Of a DNA stretch of 64,000 nt, positions 24,001-35,898 are shown one piece after another. Source of the DNA: Syngnathus acus. Lineage: Eukaryota; Chordata; Actinopteri; Syngnathiformes; Syngnathidae. The DNA lies in the NCBI RefSeq assembly GCF_901709675.1, contig NC_051096.1, forward strand, positions 1,541,001 to 1,605,000. Reading direction: 5' to 3'. Each line of letters starts with the position of its first letter. Positions within the stretch are counted from its first letter, which is position 1. The notes below the pieces were generated by a model. It did no database searches and was not told the origin of the DNA. It saw only the letters and a program-made list of their open reading frames with translations. Position numbers and translations under genes: made by a program.

Positions 24001-26895
24001 TGTTTTCTATTATTTGTCATGGGAAAAATAGTTTCGGAATTCGACCGATTCGCTTCTCGAACCGCCTTCCGGAACGGATTGAGGTCGAAAACCGTTTGAC
24101 TGTATTTTTGCTATTCTTGTTAAAATCACAATTACATGTGAACTGGAAATGAAAATAATAACGCATAGTGTAAGCTAAATTGAGCAAATTGGCTATTTCA
24201 GAAGTGTGTGTCAAACTGGTAGCCCTTTGCCTTAATCAGTACCCAGGAAGTAGCTCTCGGTTTAAAAAAGGTTGGTGACCCCTGATCTACACAGATGCGA
24301 GTGTCTTGGTCACATGACTTCCTCTTAAGATTGGGGTATATTTTTAACCAGCCGCACAGAGTCGGTCCTCCAAAACTGTAGGAGCCCGCTCACAACATCT
24401 GCGAACACGACCAAAACATTCAAGCAACTCCAGACCGGTACAGAGCAGAGAATGTCCCTCTCGTGGGTCTGAGGGGCCCGTCGGGCCGCATGCCAGTCCG
24501 GGCCCGTGACGTCATTCCTCCTTCCCCTGCGACGTTGCCGGTCAGATTATCTGCTAATAGCTTGTTAGTCCAATTGGAGGCCGCCACCATAAATGGAGAC
24601 GAAAACATTTATTTTTCTTGTCGGGCAGTGCAGTTTAAAAAAAAAAAAAAAAAAAACGGAGTACTCTTAAGTGGTTAAAAAATGCGTCCTGGAAGGGCCA
24701 TTTCCTTCGTGAGGCTGGGTCAACCTCCAGCAACAAGTGCTGCCATTTTCTCATTTCCTTCAATTGACTCATTCTGCCAGCATGTGATTTGTCACTCTCT
24801 GCAAGTTTACGAGAGCGCCCGGAGGGGGGTTGGGAATGAGGGATGAGGCCTCCGGCTGCTGCTAAAGAAGAATCTCAACCATCCCCACGTGCGTATTTGT
24901 GCCTACAATCACTTCCTGTCAAGCAGAGCCAGGCAGGTTAATCACTGTGGAGGAAATTGACCCAAAAAGAAATCGGGCGGGCATAAGTAAATGTCGTCAT
25001 TCCGTACGCTGTTAATAAAAGTCAGCCGAGGAACTTGGAAGATTAAGCGTTGGCACCGTCGGTGGGGCCTATTTATGGCACATGCCCAATTGTAATTTGA
25101 AGTCAGTCACTTCACTTGAGTGTTGACTGCATTTATCTTGAAACCTGTTGATGGCTGAAGGCGCAGTCGTATTGATCCAAGAGCCCGTCTGCTTTTGTGG
25201 CTCGTATCGATATCGGCTCGGATGACTCAGAACGGGGTCACACTTTGAAAGAAAAACACCACTGAGGGAAGGCCCTCATCTGCGCTTCCATCCCTCACTC
25301 TCGGGCGGTGTCATCCTGCCAAGCTGAAATGAATCGAACACGCACGCACGAGCATTTCAGTGGCACTGCCGGTCTCGTTCTCATTTTTAAACGCAGGTCA
25401 GGGTGAGGTCCAAATCCCTCTCGAGACAGTCTCTCAACTTTTGATGCATCCGTGTGCTTCGCAAGAACATTATGTACCTTTTAAACGTCACTGGATGAGT
25501 TTCTGCAGTGAGCGGCGTTCTGCTCGGTGCTGGGAATGCCACCAATAAATACCGGCCTGTGACAGCGCGCTGACCAGTCATACTTACAGTCAACACACAC
25601 ACAGAGCCCCACCCCCTTGGATAGATGGGTGGGCCGGTTGGCCAGCTGGCTATAAAGCAGGACATGCACGCTCCGGCATAGTAAGCACTACTACGGAGCA
25701 GCCCACCGTCGTCACCTGTTGCAAAATGGCTACCTTCGTGTCGGTGAGTTTTTGCCCACCTAGTCAGCTTTTGAAGGCAGAGGGGATTTATGTTCAAACT
25801 TTTTGTCCAGTGCCAGCTGAGCATGCAAAAAGAAAAGTCTGAGCCTGCGGGTTGGTCTTGTTAGAAGTGATGATGCGATTTTCTCCTAAACAATCTGGCT
25901 TTAACCCCCGGCGGGTGGTCGTAAAATAGGAATCTGCTGGAAATGAGATCCTGATGTGGAGTGCCTGCCGAAGCGTCTCGTTTACTTGAATTAACAGATT
26001 GTACCGTTTGCAGTTTTTAATTGGAGGTTCGTAGAGCTCACGCGGAAAAAGTTGTCGTCCACCCTTGAGCGTTATAGCACCCGTCGCCCCATATAGACAC
26101 CACCGCGTGCCAGCGGCCCCTCCTCGTCCTCTCATTGGCTCAAATCCAAGTGCATCCTGCTCTCAAAAAAGCTGGGAAAGAAGCTTAGCTGTTAATTGAA
26201 TCACTTCCCGCGCTCCATTGTGGAGCATAACTAAGCAGCTCAGATGTTTTGTGAGGCAGAGCTTCATCGTCAGAGCCCCCCCAATTGGTTTTGTTATATC
26301 CCAGGGGTCTGAAATGAGTCACAACAAACGTCAAAGGCATTTGCCTACTGTCGCTTTCACCCTGACATAATGTGATCGCTCTTATTGTTTATGAACATGT
26401 CCACCCACGTTCTGTTACTTTGTGAAATTGGTGCACGTTCTACTCCTGGAATTTATTTATTTATGTTTTCTGTGTTGTATTTCTAGATGGCCACCTGCCA
26501 CGCGTGCAGCAAGACAACCAAACACAAAGGAATGAACCGCGAGTTTTTGTCCACCTTTCCCACTCCCGGCAACAGCGGCAAGCGCAAGACCACTCCGTCG
26601 ACCAACAAATCCACTCCCGGCAAAGACAAGGCCCCCCTCCGCACCCCCAGGTAAGCTCAGTCTAGCCGAAGCGCGAGCGTGACTGCGTGGTGGTCTTCAC
26701 TCCTCATCCTCCCCGTTTCCCAGGTCGTCTACATCCTCTGGCACCCCCGGCTCCACCTCATCCACCCCTTCAGCCACCAAGACCCCCTTCAAGGGCAAGA
26801 ACTGGGTGGTCCGGCGTCTAAGCAAAATCCTGATGCGTGAGGAGAAGCCAGACAACAAGAAGGGCAGCTTGAAAGACTTCCTTTCCTCTCTCTGA
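21087..26895 (+). CDS. c18orf21: C18orf21 homologue, Rpp21/Snm1-like zinc-ribbon protein
   Basis: Five coding exons join in frame to 225 aa (human C18orf21 is about 220): 21087-21181, 22693-22715, 22998-23221, 26487-26650 and 26724-26895. The second exon is a 23-nt microexon, and its inclusion gives the same spacing as the human protein before CPYC. Visible: the zinc-ribbon pairs C57-x2-C60 (VCQYCFQ) and C118-x2-C121 (ATCHACSK), the basic stretch RLRLKPKRRPSARVQ between them, a Ser/Thr/Pro/Lys-rich linker, and the C-terminal SLKDFLSSL matching the human end. The ribbon resembles Rpp21/Snm1, subunits of RNase P/MRP. Recent work, as I recall it, places human C18orf21 in RNase MRP, so a nuclear pre-rRNA processing role is inferred. 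Intron 3 holds a nested transposon and a candidate second promoter. A 3' AATAAA lies at 27699. Confidence 0.9.
23281..24284 (+). mobile_element. hAT-type element carrying a nested Tigger-like element
   Basis: The ends CAGGGGTCACCAAC and GTTGGTGACCCCTG are inverted repeats, and the flanks are identical 8-bp duplications ATCTACAC (23273-23280 and 24285-24292), as expected for hAT. Without the 694-bp inner insertion only about 310 bp remains, with no transposase frame, so it is a non-autonomous copy. It sits in c18orf21 intron 3. Confidence 0.88.
23409..24102 (+). mobile_element. Tigger/pogo-like non-autonomous element, copy 1
   Basis: This 694-bp element has inverted ends CAGTCAAACC ... GTTTGACTG and TA on each side, the target duplication of the Tc1/mariner/pogo group. 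It keeps a short transposase-start-like frame (MPPKKASGSSKAI) near 23631 that soon decays. It is inserted inside the hAT element at 23281. The Tigger assignment rests on end sequence and that peptide start. Confidence 0.75.
25651..25743 (+). promoter_or_regulatory. Candidate TATA promoter and alternative first exon of c18orf21
   Basis: A TATAAAG box at 25651-25657 is followed 68 nt later by CAAAATGG (ATG at 25726, strong start context), six codons (MATFVS) and a consensus donor TCG|GTGAGT after 25743. The 18-nt coding part ends in phase 0, the phase in which exon 4 (26487) begins, so splicing would fuse MATFVS to MATCHACSK. The resulting protein of about 117 aa would lack the first zinc-ribbon cysteine pair. 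Confidence 0.5.
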
Positions 26896-27698
26896 GTCGC
26901 CTGGTCGTCTTCTACTTGGGGAAGCCGTTTCAACGGAAGGAAGGGAGGCCGCTTTTGGCTGCTTCGCTCTTACAGCGCCCCCTCTGGCTGGGATGTTGCA
27001 ACAGTGCCGCCATGAACCTCTGGGACCTCAAATGTGATGGCTTTGATCAGAGGTTTGGGATGGAAATTCCTCAAATGAGCATTTCTGCTTCATGAATGAG
27101 AAATTTGAGGGATTGTGTGGTATTGATGAACACCACGGTGATGTCAAATTTACATGATCACCATTGATATCTTTATTTCGCTTGACAACGTAATTATGGA
27201 AGCTGTTGATAAGCTTATACAGTGTCTATTGTTGTTTCTTTACAAAGCTAAAAAATTTTTTTAAGTAAATCCAAGAAGCAATTTGATATTAATACTGTAC
27301 TTCGGTGTGCGCATGTTTGTATGTGAATGTTATTTTTGTTTTTACTTGTAAAATTTGCATACAATTGTCAACATGTTCTTATAAGAAGACTTGTGTCGCA
27401 TTTATTTTTCCCTCTGGCTTTATTTCTTGATTTACATAATAGGATGATATATTGTCCTGTAGAAATTTAATCTAGTTTTCTTTTTTTGCAGAATGGCTTT
27501 TGTAGAAAACCATTTGCAGGTTAATTTTTTTAATTTTTTTAATTAACTAATTATTTTCTATTTTGGGTATTATATTACTTCCCATACCTATTTCTATCAA
27601 TAAGCGGGGTGTATTTGTACTTACTTTCCCACCCGGTTTGCTCATAAATGTACAATGCTTTATTACCACGTTCCCATTTTTACACCACATCTAAATGA

Positions 27699-27704
27699 AA
27701 TAAA
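27699..27704 (+). terminator. AATAAA polyadenylation signal of c18orf21
   Basis: AATAAA lies about 800 nt after the c18orf21 stop codon and 355 nt before the rp9 start codon, in an AT-rich 3' UTR. It is the best-placed hexamer before the next gene. Confidence 0.65.
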
Positions 27705-27933
27705 ACCTTTTCAGAAAGTCAAACTGTCGTGCCTTTTTTTTCCTTTAGTATATAATCTAATGTAAGATTAGATCATATAATTATTATATTACAATCATTT
27801 TAAGATAGTTTATGTATTGGTGTTCACATTTCTCATAAAGCAATGAGGTTTGAAGAAGTAGTTTGTTACTGCAGTCCCGCTTGCCACCCGCTAGGGGCAC
27901 TGGACTTGTACGAAGCAGCTTAGCTCTCCCGCT

Positions 27934-27941
27934 CCGGAAGT
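27934..27941 (+). promoter_or_regulatory. ETS-like site in rp9 promoter
   Basis: CCGGAAGT, the core bound by ETS/GABP factors and common in housekeeping promoters, lies about 120 bp upstream of the rp9 ATG in a locally GC-richer block. Confidence 0.45.
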
Positions 27942-28058
27942 CGAGCAGCAACGCTAGCTTCACATTAGCTTGTCCACAAGCCTTTAGTGCGACGCCCAAA
28001 GTGTCTAAACGCATTTATCTGGTCTTATTATTTTGAGTGGAACGACGTTTGCCACAAA

Positions 28059-31000
28059 ATGTCGAGCAGGAAGAGGTCGAGGGAGAAAGACGAGCGACGA
28101 GAGCACAAACGACATAAGACGACGTCCAAGGAGGACGACGAGAAGCTTAAAAGTCAGATGAAGAGGCTCAACCAGCAAGTACAAAACCTCAAACACATCG
28201 AGACATTGTGAGTGTTAACATTATTTCTTGAATTTATTTATGCTTAGAATTCGGGCTAGGCGAAATGGTCCTAAAATAAACTGCCATACAGTGCTAGCCA
28301 AAAGTATTGGCACCCCAACAATTCTGTCGGATAATGGTCAATTTCTCCCAGAAGATTATTGCAATTACAAATGCTTTGATATTAAAATGTTCATTTCGTT
28401 TGTCTTTCATGTAAAACTACAAAAGTACATGTTAAAAAGCCAAATTGGATATAATTCCACACTAAACAAAAAAGGGGGTAGGCAAAAGTATTGGCACCCT
28501 TTGAAAAATCATGTGGTTTTTCTCTATAATTTGTGTACTTAACAGTACCTGTTACTTACCTGTGGCACATAACAGGTAATTACTAAATCACACCAGTTAA
28601 ACGCGATTAAAGTTGACGCAACCTGTGTCCTTGTGTGTACCACCTTGAGCACGGAACAAAGAAAGAAGACCATAGAACTGTCTGAGGACTTGAGAAGCAA
28701 AATTGTGACTAAGCATGGGCAATCTCAAGGCTACAAGTCCATTTCCAAAAACCTGGATGTTCCTGTGTCTACCGTGCGCAGTGTCATCAAGAGGTTTGAA
28801 GCCCATGGCACTGCGGCTAACCTCCCTAGATGTGGACGGAAAAGAAAAATTGATGAGAGATTTCAACGAAAGATTGTGCGGATGGTGGATTAAGAACCTC
28901 TACTAACATCCAAACAAGTTCAAGCTGTCCTGCAGTCTGAGGGTACAACAGTGCCAACCCGTACTATCCGTCGGCGTCTGAATGAAAACGGACGATAGGC
29001 AACCTCAGTACAATTGTGTGTGTGGTTCTATAAAACAAATAAGTGTTAATCTCTGAATAATGTAAATGTCACAACACAATATATACGCAAGACAGCCCAA
29101 CTCAAAATTGTACACGCGAATGCAAACCACTATGATAGCGCTCTTAAACATACTCAAGGACATTTTGTATTACTGACTGGCAGTCAAAGAGGCGGGTAGT
29201 TATACAACAATAAACAACGTGTAGAACTTACTTTCTTTACGCACACTCTGAAGTGGGGTAAACTGTACTTGGCTGAACTAAACTTAAAACTATATGAAGT
29301 CAGAACTCGCAAACTATGGCCACCGTCTCTCCTTTCTCATCTGCCTTTCACATATGATGCGGGCTCCGCCCTCTTAAAAGAGTCTCACAGTCTTCTAGCA
29401 CAGGGGTCCCCAACCACCGGTCCGCAGACCGGTACCGGTCCGTGGGTCACTTGGTACCGGGCTGCCAAGCCGCACAGAAAAAGAAAATATATTTTTTTTA
29501 TCGACGATCAATTAATTCAGGTCAAGACGCTCGTCCCGGTCACGTGACGTCACCTCAGTCGAGCCCGCGAAGGAAGCAAATATGAGCAAGAAACAGATGT
29601 TTCTGAGGGAAACACCCAGTCGAGCCCGCAAAGCTAGCAAAAATGAGTAAGAATTTATTTTGAAAACTATGAAAAAAAATTGGCTATTCTCTCCCAATTA
29701 TATCCGTCGGTTCAGGTCAAGACGCTCATCTCGGTCACGTGACATATCACCCCAGTCGAGCCCGCGAAGCAAGCAAATATGAGCAAGAAACAGAGATGTT
29801 TGGAAAGCTTCTTCGGAAAGGGAAAAAATTCCAATGAGGAGACAGAAGAAGAAGAGGCTACCACTTCTAAGAAAAGGAAAGCTGCATTTAAAAGAAAATT
29901 TCTGGAGTCCTACTTAAAATATGAATTTATCACCACAGGTGACTGATGCGCTAAGCCCACTCTGCATAATATAAAAAAAAAAAAAAAGGTGAAGACCCAA
30001 TGATTGTCACACACACATCTGGGTTTGGTGAAATTTGTCTCTGCATTTAACCCATCCCCAAGGGAGCAGTGAGCAGCAGCGGTGCTACGTCCGGGAATCA
30101 TTTGGTTATCTCACCCCCCAATTCCAACCCTTAATGCTGAGTGCCGAGCAGGGAGGCAATGGGTCTCATTTTTATAGTCTTAGGTATGACCCGGCCGGGG
30201 TTTGAACCCACAACCTTCCAGTCTCAGGGTGGACACTCTACCACTAGGTCACTGAGCTGTATGTGGTGACAGGCTAGCTAATGAGGCAATGAAGCCTTCA
30301 AAACTGCAAAAATTGCATCCTGTATTAAAAGACAAACCTTCACCACTTCGGGTGTCATTGTCTCCGATTACGCCTAGATGGGACCGGCTCATTTCTGTGA
30401 AACAAGCTCATTGCTCCCACTAATTCAACGTAATGGTGAGTTTTACTTTTATGCCGTTTATACTTGTTTTTATGCCAGTCGTATCATTTTATTTCATCGT
30501 ATTTATATATTTATTATAAATGTATTATTTCTTTATATAGATGTATTATTTATTTATATAAAGGCCGGCCCGCGAAAATATTTCTGACACGTTACCGGTC
30601 CGTCGCGCAGAAAAGGTTGGGGACCACTGTTTTAGCAGCTTTTTCTACACTATGGTAGGATACCCTGGAAGACCTCACTTCTGACCCAGAGACATAAAAG
30701 CCTTGATTGCTTGATTGATTGAAATTGATTTAGCACTTTTTTTTCCCCCTCCATTCTCTTTAGTGGTTTTTCATTGCAAGCAAAATAAATGAAGATATTA
30801 TTACCAAATCATTTGTAATTGCAATCATTTTCTGGAAGAAATTGAGCATTATCTGACAGAATTGCAAGTGTGCCAATACCTTTGGCCAGCACAGTATATC
30901 ACAAAAGTGATCAAAATGCAGAAATTAAAGTCTATTGGCAGTTCCACTATGTTCGCAACCATGTTGTTAGACTTAGTGCATGTAAACAGAGCTTTGTGCT

Positions 31001-33561
31001 ACAAAAGAAGCTAAATGACTTAAAAAAAAATCAAAGGTCATTTACAAATAAACTGGAATCAATAAAATTGCTTAGTCGTCCAGTCCGACTTTAGGCAAAA
31101 GCAGCAGTTAATTAACTCGTCTAATCTTTTTCCAGCTATGAAAAACCTCCACCTGGATATATTAAGGTAACCTCCCTCTCGTGACTTACCAGATTTGGCC
31201 AAGTCTTGTGAAGAAAAGTGACACTGACTACTCACCCTACATACGGACATTTGATTGACAGGAGCATGAGGAGAAACCCGAGGACTGCATTCCTGCCGAA
31301 CCCGGGAATGAGGGTGCGCGCACTTTCCTGGCCAAGGCGCCCACCAAGGGCCTGTGGATGCCGCTGGGCAAAGAGGTCAAGGTGATGCAGTGTAAGTTCA
31401 GACGATCTGTGTCATATAGGTCCCCAGATAGCGCATAACTTGATCCCATGGTGTCCAAAACCTAAAGCTTCATGTTATTGGAAAATGGCACCTCACAATT
31501 TCAAGTTACAAAACTAGTTAGTTTTAATTATTTATTTAGTTTCATTTTGATTAGCTTTTTAAAATGAACCCCAAAAACTCATATCTATTGATTGACAAAG
31601 ACAAAAACATTTTTGCTGTAATTATAGTTTTATGAAAGCTTTATGGAATTTTGTGTTTAGTAAACTCAAGAGCACAGCTAAATTACCATGGCGACCAGGA
31701 TTAGACCTCTACAAGTTCTTCTCCACATGCCGGCTCTAAAACCAACCTTGAAATTAATTTGAATTGTTTGAGTAATCAAACAATTGACAAACTGTTCCTG
31801 GTGGCATTTTTATTTATTTTTCTATTTCTGGCAGGCTGGAGGTGCAAACATTACGGCCATCGCACGGGAGATCGCGAGTGTCCGTTTTTCATCAAAGGCA
31901 ACCAGAAACTGGAGCAGTTCCGCGTGGTGAGTGCACCGTGCGCGTGTGGAAAGCACGTGTGGGCCGCTCTATCTAATGTAACGTAATGGAACAATGGAGC
32001 ACTCAGAACCCTACAATGATTACCATAAATGCAACTGTGTCATTTTTTTTTTGTTCTCCAACTGGGAAAATGCTGAGTGACGGAAAAAGGGAGCAAAAAT
32101 GGCAGTAAATGGAGCCCCATAAGAGGCCATTTCCCGACTGCTATCTCTCATCTCTTGGGAGTCCATTTTAACAGCTTCCCATTTATCTGGCAGGCCCACG
32201 AAGACCCCATGTACGACCTGATTCGAGAGAATGAAAGGAACGCCAAAGAAAGCAGGTGATTGAGCGGTACAACAAAGTATTATTCTGATGCCGGCGTGCT
32301 CGCGGCACACTGGTGTGAGTCTGCATGCATTGGAAAAAGCTCATTGAAAGGCCATCACCACATGAAACATCTGACGTTTTCCCTGAAAGGGAGACAAAAC
32401 TGAGCCTAAGCTGCCCTTCAAATTCTCTTTTTCAACCAGTAATTATGCTTGTTTTGCAGATATTAATTATATTTTTTATAATTACATCCACATCTAATGA
32501 CATATAATTATAGTTGTCATAATTGGATTTAAATTGTTTCTGAGCAGGATTATTCAGTGAGTCTATTGATGTGGAGTGGATTTGGATTCATGCGCATATT
32601 CCAAGTTGTCTAAATGTTGGCGTCATTGGAAAACGCACAAATAAGAATGATCCCGCTGTCAAAACTTGTTTTCTGGTTACGCTTTCCTCCTCATATCGTG
32701 ACACAATCCCCATGGAGCAGGATTCTTATTACGCGATGTCAGCGTCTCTTCGATTTGCCGAATTCGAGGCCTTCATCCTCCCTCAAATGACTCGTAACCT
32801 TGAAACCAAAAAGCGTTGCTATGTTGACTTTGGAAAGGCTGCCATTATTTTTCTTCCCCGTTAGTGATTCCCAAACATTATCCCTCGATAGGAAACGATT
32901 GTCATCTATTAGTGGCATGAACCGCGAGTGGTCACATAAATACCATTGAGCACAAGCGACAATTTTTTTCAGTCGCTGTCCTGCTTGGCTCATTGCTCTG
33001 GTGCCAATCTGCCTAAACCTCGGTGCAAATGCCGAGTACCGCCATAACAAAGCCAGAGCCGGCTGATTTCCCTTGAATATTCACAGCAAGTATTGGCCAT
33101 CATGCTAGGACAAGAAAACATTTGTTGTCGCACTCCGACAGAAAGCCGTTGATCTCATCTCTTATTTTGCAAGTTAAGCACTCATGAGGTGATGTCGACA
33201 TTAGAATGTTAGCCACAAGACAGCCAATAAACGCACATCTCTGATCTGATTTGTGTCCGTCTTCCACTTAGTGGTGGGAAGGCGCCTCATGCTCATAAAT
33301 CAACACAAAACCTTTGCGAGCGAGCAAGATGGCAGCTGCTGCTCGGACAAAGGAAATGTCGCTGACGTTGCGCCTGATGGTCTGCATGGCCTCCTCTACA
33401 GGATCCAGCAGCTGCAGCAGCTTCTCCAAGACACCACGTCATCCTCCTCGTCCTCCGACTCCGACGGCGGCAAGAAGAAGAAGAAAAAGGAAAAGAAGAA
33501 AAAAAAGAAGAAGAAGCACAAGAAGAAGCAGAAGCACCAGTCGTCCTCCGAGTCCGATTGA
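28059..33561 (+). CDS. rp9: Retinitis pigmentosa 9 protein homologue (PAP-1)
   Basis: Six exons join in frame to 207 aa (human RP9 is 221): 28059-28207, 31136-31166, 31262-31391, 31835-31926, 32194-32255 and 33402-33561. RP9/PAP-1 is a nuclear, PIM1-interacting protein linked to pre-mRNA splicing; human missense changes are associated with retinitis pigmentosa. Visible: a basic N-terminus, the conserved block YEKPPPGYIK ... GLWMPLGKEVKVMQ, a CCHC zinc knuckle (C104, C107, H112, C119) reading CWRCKHYGHRTGDREC, then FFIKGNQKLEQFRVAHEDPM, a serine-acid cluster and a long lysine tail ending SSSESD. The start gives MSSRKRSRE, matching the family's MSSR opening. The last exon is purine-rich and was checked through to its TGA. 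Intron 1 (2.9 kb) is mostly nested transposons. A 3' AATAAA lies at 34413. Confidence 0.95.
29401..30629 (+). mobile_element. hAT transposon remnant nested in the Tc1 element
   Basis: Ends CAGGGGTCCCCAACC and GGTTGGGGACCACTG form inverted repeats. Flanks TTCTAGCA (29393-29400) and TTTTAGCA (30630-30637) match at 7 of 8 positions, a typical hAT duplication with one later change. A frame from about 29778 (MSKKQRCLESFFGKGKN, then ESYLKYEFITTGD) resembles the N-terminus of ZBED-like hAT transposases, interrupted by a SINE and with most of the catalytic part absent. Confidence 0.83.
29971..30258 (-). mobile_element. tRNA-derived SINE nested in the hAT element
   Basis: This is the second copy of the SINE at 9425-9740, in the same orientation, with the same B-box region (GGGTTTGAACCC on the plus strand) and an A-rich run at its tail. 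It interrupts the hAT transposase-like frame. Confidence 0.85.
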
Positions 33562-35750
33562 TCGGCGACACTGCGAGTGGACGTCAAGAAATACAACCTT
33601 AAGGCAGCATCCTTGTGCAGGTGATGACTCGCCCTTCTGTTGGCTCGCTAACACTCACACAAGATGAGACTTTTTTTTTTTTTGTTCAGATGTTTACCTC
33701 GTTTTTGTGTTGACGCCATCTTGGGTTTCTGTGAAAGCACTCTGAGTGCGGAGCGCGCAACGGAAACCGTTCACCGCCGCGCTCCGGACTAAACCCTCAG
33801 GAGGCGACTGCGTAGCATACTTGGGATGGTTTGAGGTTTGGGGGTTGTTTGCTCTGGAAAAAAAAAATCCGCTCGGTGGCTGAGAAATGTACGCCAATAT
33901 TTCTCGTGTGCTGAGGATAAAGACCTTTTTTTTTTCCATTGTGCTTGAACCCCTAAGTCCAAAAGTAATGATGAAGAACTTGCTGCGGCTTGATCTTCCA
34001 TCAGTTTGGAATGCTGTGAGCACCATCCCCCATCTCTTCATCGTCTGTTACTCTCGCTTAGTTAAGGCAGATGCTCGCATGCGAGCCTTGCTTCTCTCCG
34101 AGGTTCCCTGCTGGATCTTTCACACGACACAGACCACAACAAATCATTTGAAAAGTTATTTTGGCCATAGCGGAGGTCAATGGTTTTGTAGGAAGTTCTT
34201 GCAGCCAGACTGACAATTCTGAAATGTCAAGTCCTTTCATCACGTGAAGATACAGTGTCCAAAATTTGCCTCTTTACCACCTTTCTGGTTTCGGAGACAG
34301 CAGGTAGAGGTTCATCTCCAAGAGTCTCATTCTTAACGTGTGCAACAATGGGCGTCACCTTGGCAGCGGGAAGCGTCCGGATCCCAGTGAAAGAGTTCCA
34401 TGCACTGGAACTAATAAAGCTGCTGTCTTGTTCCCTCCTTCGCAGCTGTGACTCGCTGCCTTTGACATCCCGCCGCGCAGCTTTAAATTCAAATGCGGCC
34501 CCGGATGGAAGGATTACTCTTGCTGGCGCTCGCCGCCAGCCGGAAAACATTGCCACCATTTGTACGCGGTAACACATCTGACGGCGCTCTAGCATTGATT
34601 CACTTTCATTGCTATGATGCTACTCAAAACTCTTTTTTAATGTCTTCAGTTGGCCAGGCGGGCAAGAGAAGCAAAATTAACTCGTATCCACGGCAATGTT
34701 TTTTTTTTTTTTCTCCCCCCTTCTTTCTCAGAGTGATATTGCTCATACATGCTTTGACCCACCATCAGCGCCACTTGTTGGATCTGGTGGGGCACCGCAT
34801 ATTGCTCCTTAACAGAATCAGTCAAACCATTAATTCTGTTCCTGAATTCAAACTGCATCGTTTATGAAAGAGATCACGCGGAAGCATTGCATGTAACGTG
34901 ACCATCGCAGAGGGGGGGCGCGTTCAATGACGATGAATTATTAAAAATGTGGCTACGCTTGAAGCTTTTCTTGGGCGTTAACTCCTCACTTCAATTTGCT
35001 GGATCATTTCCTTTGGCAGAGATTTACAATAAATAAAAAAATGTTTTTACTGGATGCACTTCAAAGAGGTTACAAAAAAATTCAAGATGAAATGTAAGGG
35101 CTTTTTTTTGCTCAAAATATGAGAACCTGTTACAAACTGCTCTCATTATGATTTGTACGCTACCAAAACCACAGTAATAAACCAAGTTTCTCTACATTTT
35201 ATGCCAATCTTTTGTCACATTTCCATCTTTTATGTGTTTAAACATGCTTGAATTATTTTTTTTTTTTATGAACAAAATCCCAGCATATACACCAAGTGGA
35301 AGCATGACTGTTGAACAATTAGATTACCATTTGGCTGACTCAGTCATGACAATGATACAGAATGAAATATACATTTTCAACTATTTATAAAGGTCACATA
35401 ATGTAAGCTCTGTAAGACAATTTAATATTAAATACAAGTTGAAAACAAATTACACCAGGGTCGCGTCTCATTCCTGGTGAATACAATTCATTATATTTGG
35501 TTCAGTTTTGATCCTGCCAATTAAACCATATTATTGAAATGTTTCAACTCTGAGCCGCAGTAAACAGAAAAAATCTCCCAATTTGGTGAGAACAGTGTCA
35601 TGCAGTAAAATGAAAGACTAAATGATTGGGATGTCTGAAAACGTATCTCATTTCACATGAAATGGGTCTAAAAATCTGCTTCCAAATGAAAACCATCAGA
35701 CACAACCGCTGTCAGGTCTGCTTTGCGCTTGTCATGACGGCGGCGGCCTG
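33562..35750. other. rp9 3' UTR and rp9-elmo1 intergenic spacer
   Basis: The first 850 bp should be the rp9 3' UTR, ending near an AATAAA at 34413. The remainder is AT-rich with homopolymer T runs (33671, 34699, 35260) and no exon I can support. Confidence 0.6.
34413..34418 (+). terminator. Candidate AATAAA polyadenylation signal of rp9
   Basis: AATAAA lies about 850 nt after the rp9 stop and is the first good hexamer found after it; it is followed by TGCTGTCTTGTT, which is GT-rich as expected downstream of a cleavage site. Confidence 0.5.
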
Positions 35751-35898
35751 CAGGGGGCGGAAGAGACGAGGAAGTGCCCGCATCCACACGAACGCACACA
35801 AACACAGGAAGAGAGCAAAAGAGAGAGAGTGACACGCGCGCAGCCAGCCAGTCACACACACAGCAACTCCAGTTGGAGAAGTGTCTTCGCTGCAGCAG
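35740..35898 (+). promoter_or_regulatory. Candidate elmo1 promoter and non-coding exon 1
   Basis: A GC-rich block containing GGCGGCGGCCTGCAGGGGGC precedes a purine/CA-rich leader and ends in a strong donor GCAGCAG|GTACGT after 35898. No gene other than elmo1 lies downstream on this strand for 12 kb, so I infer it is a 5' UTR exon of elmo1. The transcription start is not determined. Confidence 0.45.

Larger units (their letters stand above)
28289..30894 (+). mobile_element. Tc1-like transposon remnant in rp9 intron 1
   Basis: The left end CAGTGCTAGCCAAAAGTATTGGCACCCC-type sequence (28289 on) is inverted at 30840-30894, with TA on both sides. A frame near 28650-28893 encodes the N-terminal helix-turn-helix part of a Tc1 transposase (LRSKIVTKHGQSQGYKSISK, then a GRKRK basic hook) and stops before any catalytic DDE region. 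Beyond about 28990 the expected transposase body is missing, so this copy is dead. Another transposon sits inside it at 29401-30629. Confidence 0.85.

Noticed and set aside
28633-28893. Helix-turn-helix protein frame as a rp9 isoform or host transcription factor
   Set aside because: It is the truncated N-terminus of a Tc1 transposase between Tc1 inverted repeats.
33253-33401. Upstream extension of rp9's last exon from an ATG at 33253
   Set aside because: The acceptor at 33400-33401 and the frame from the previous exon show it is intron.
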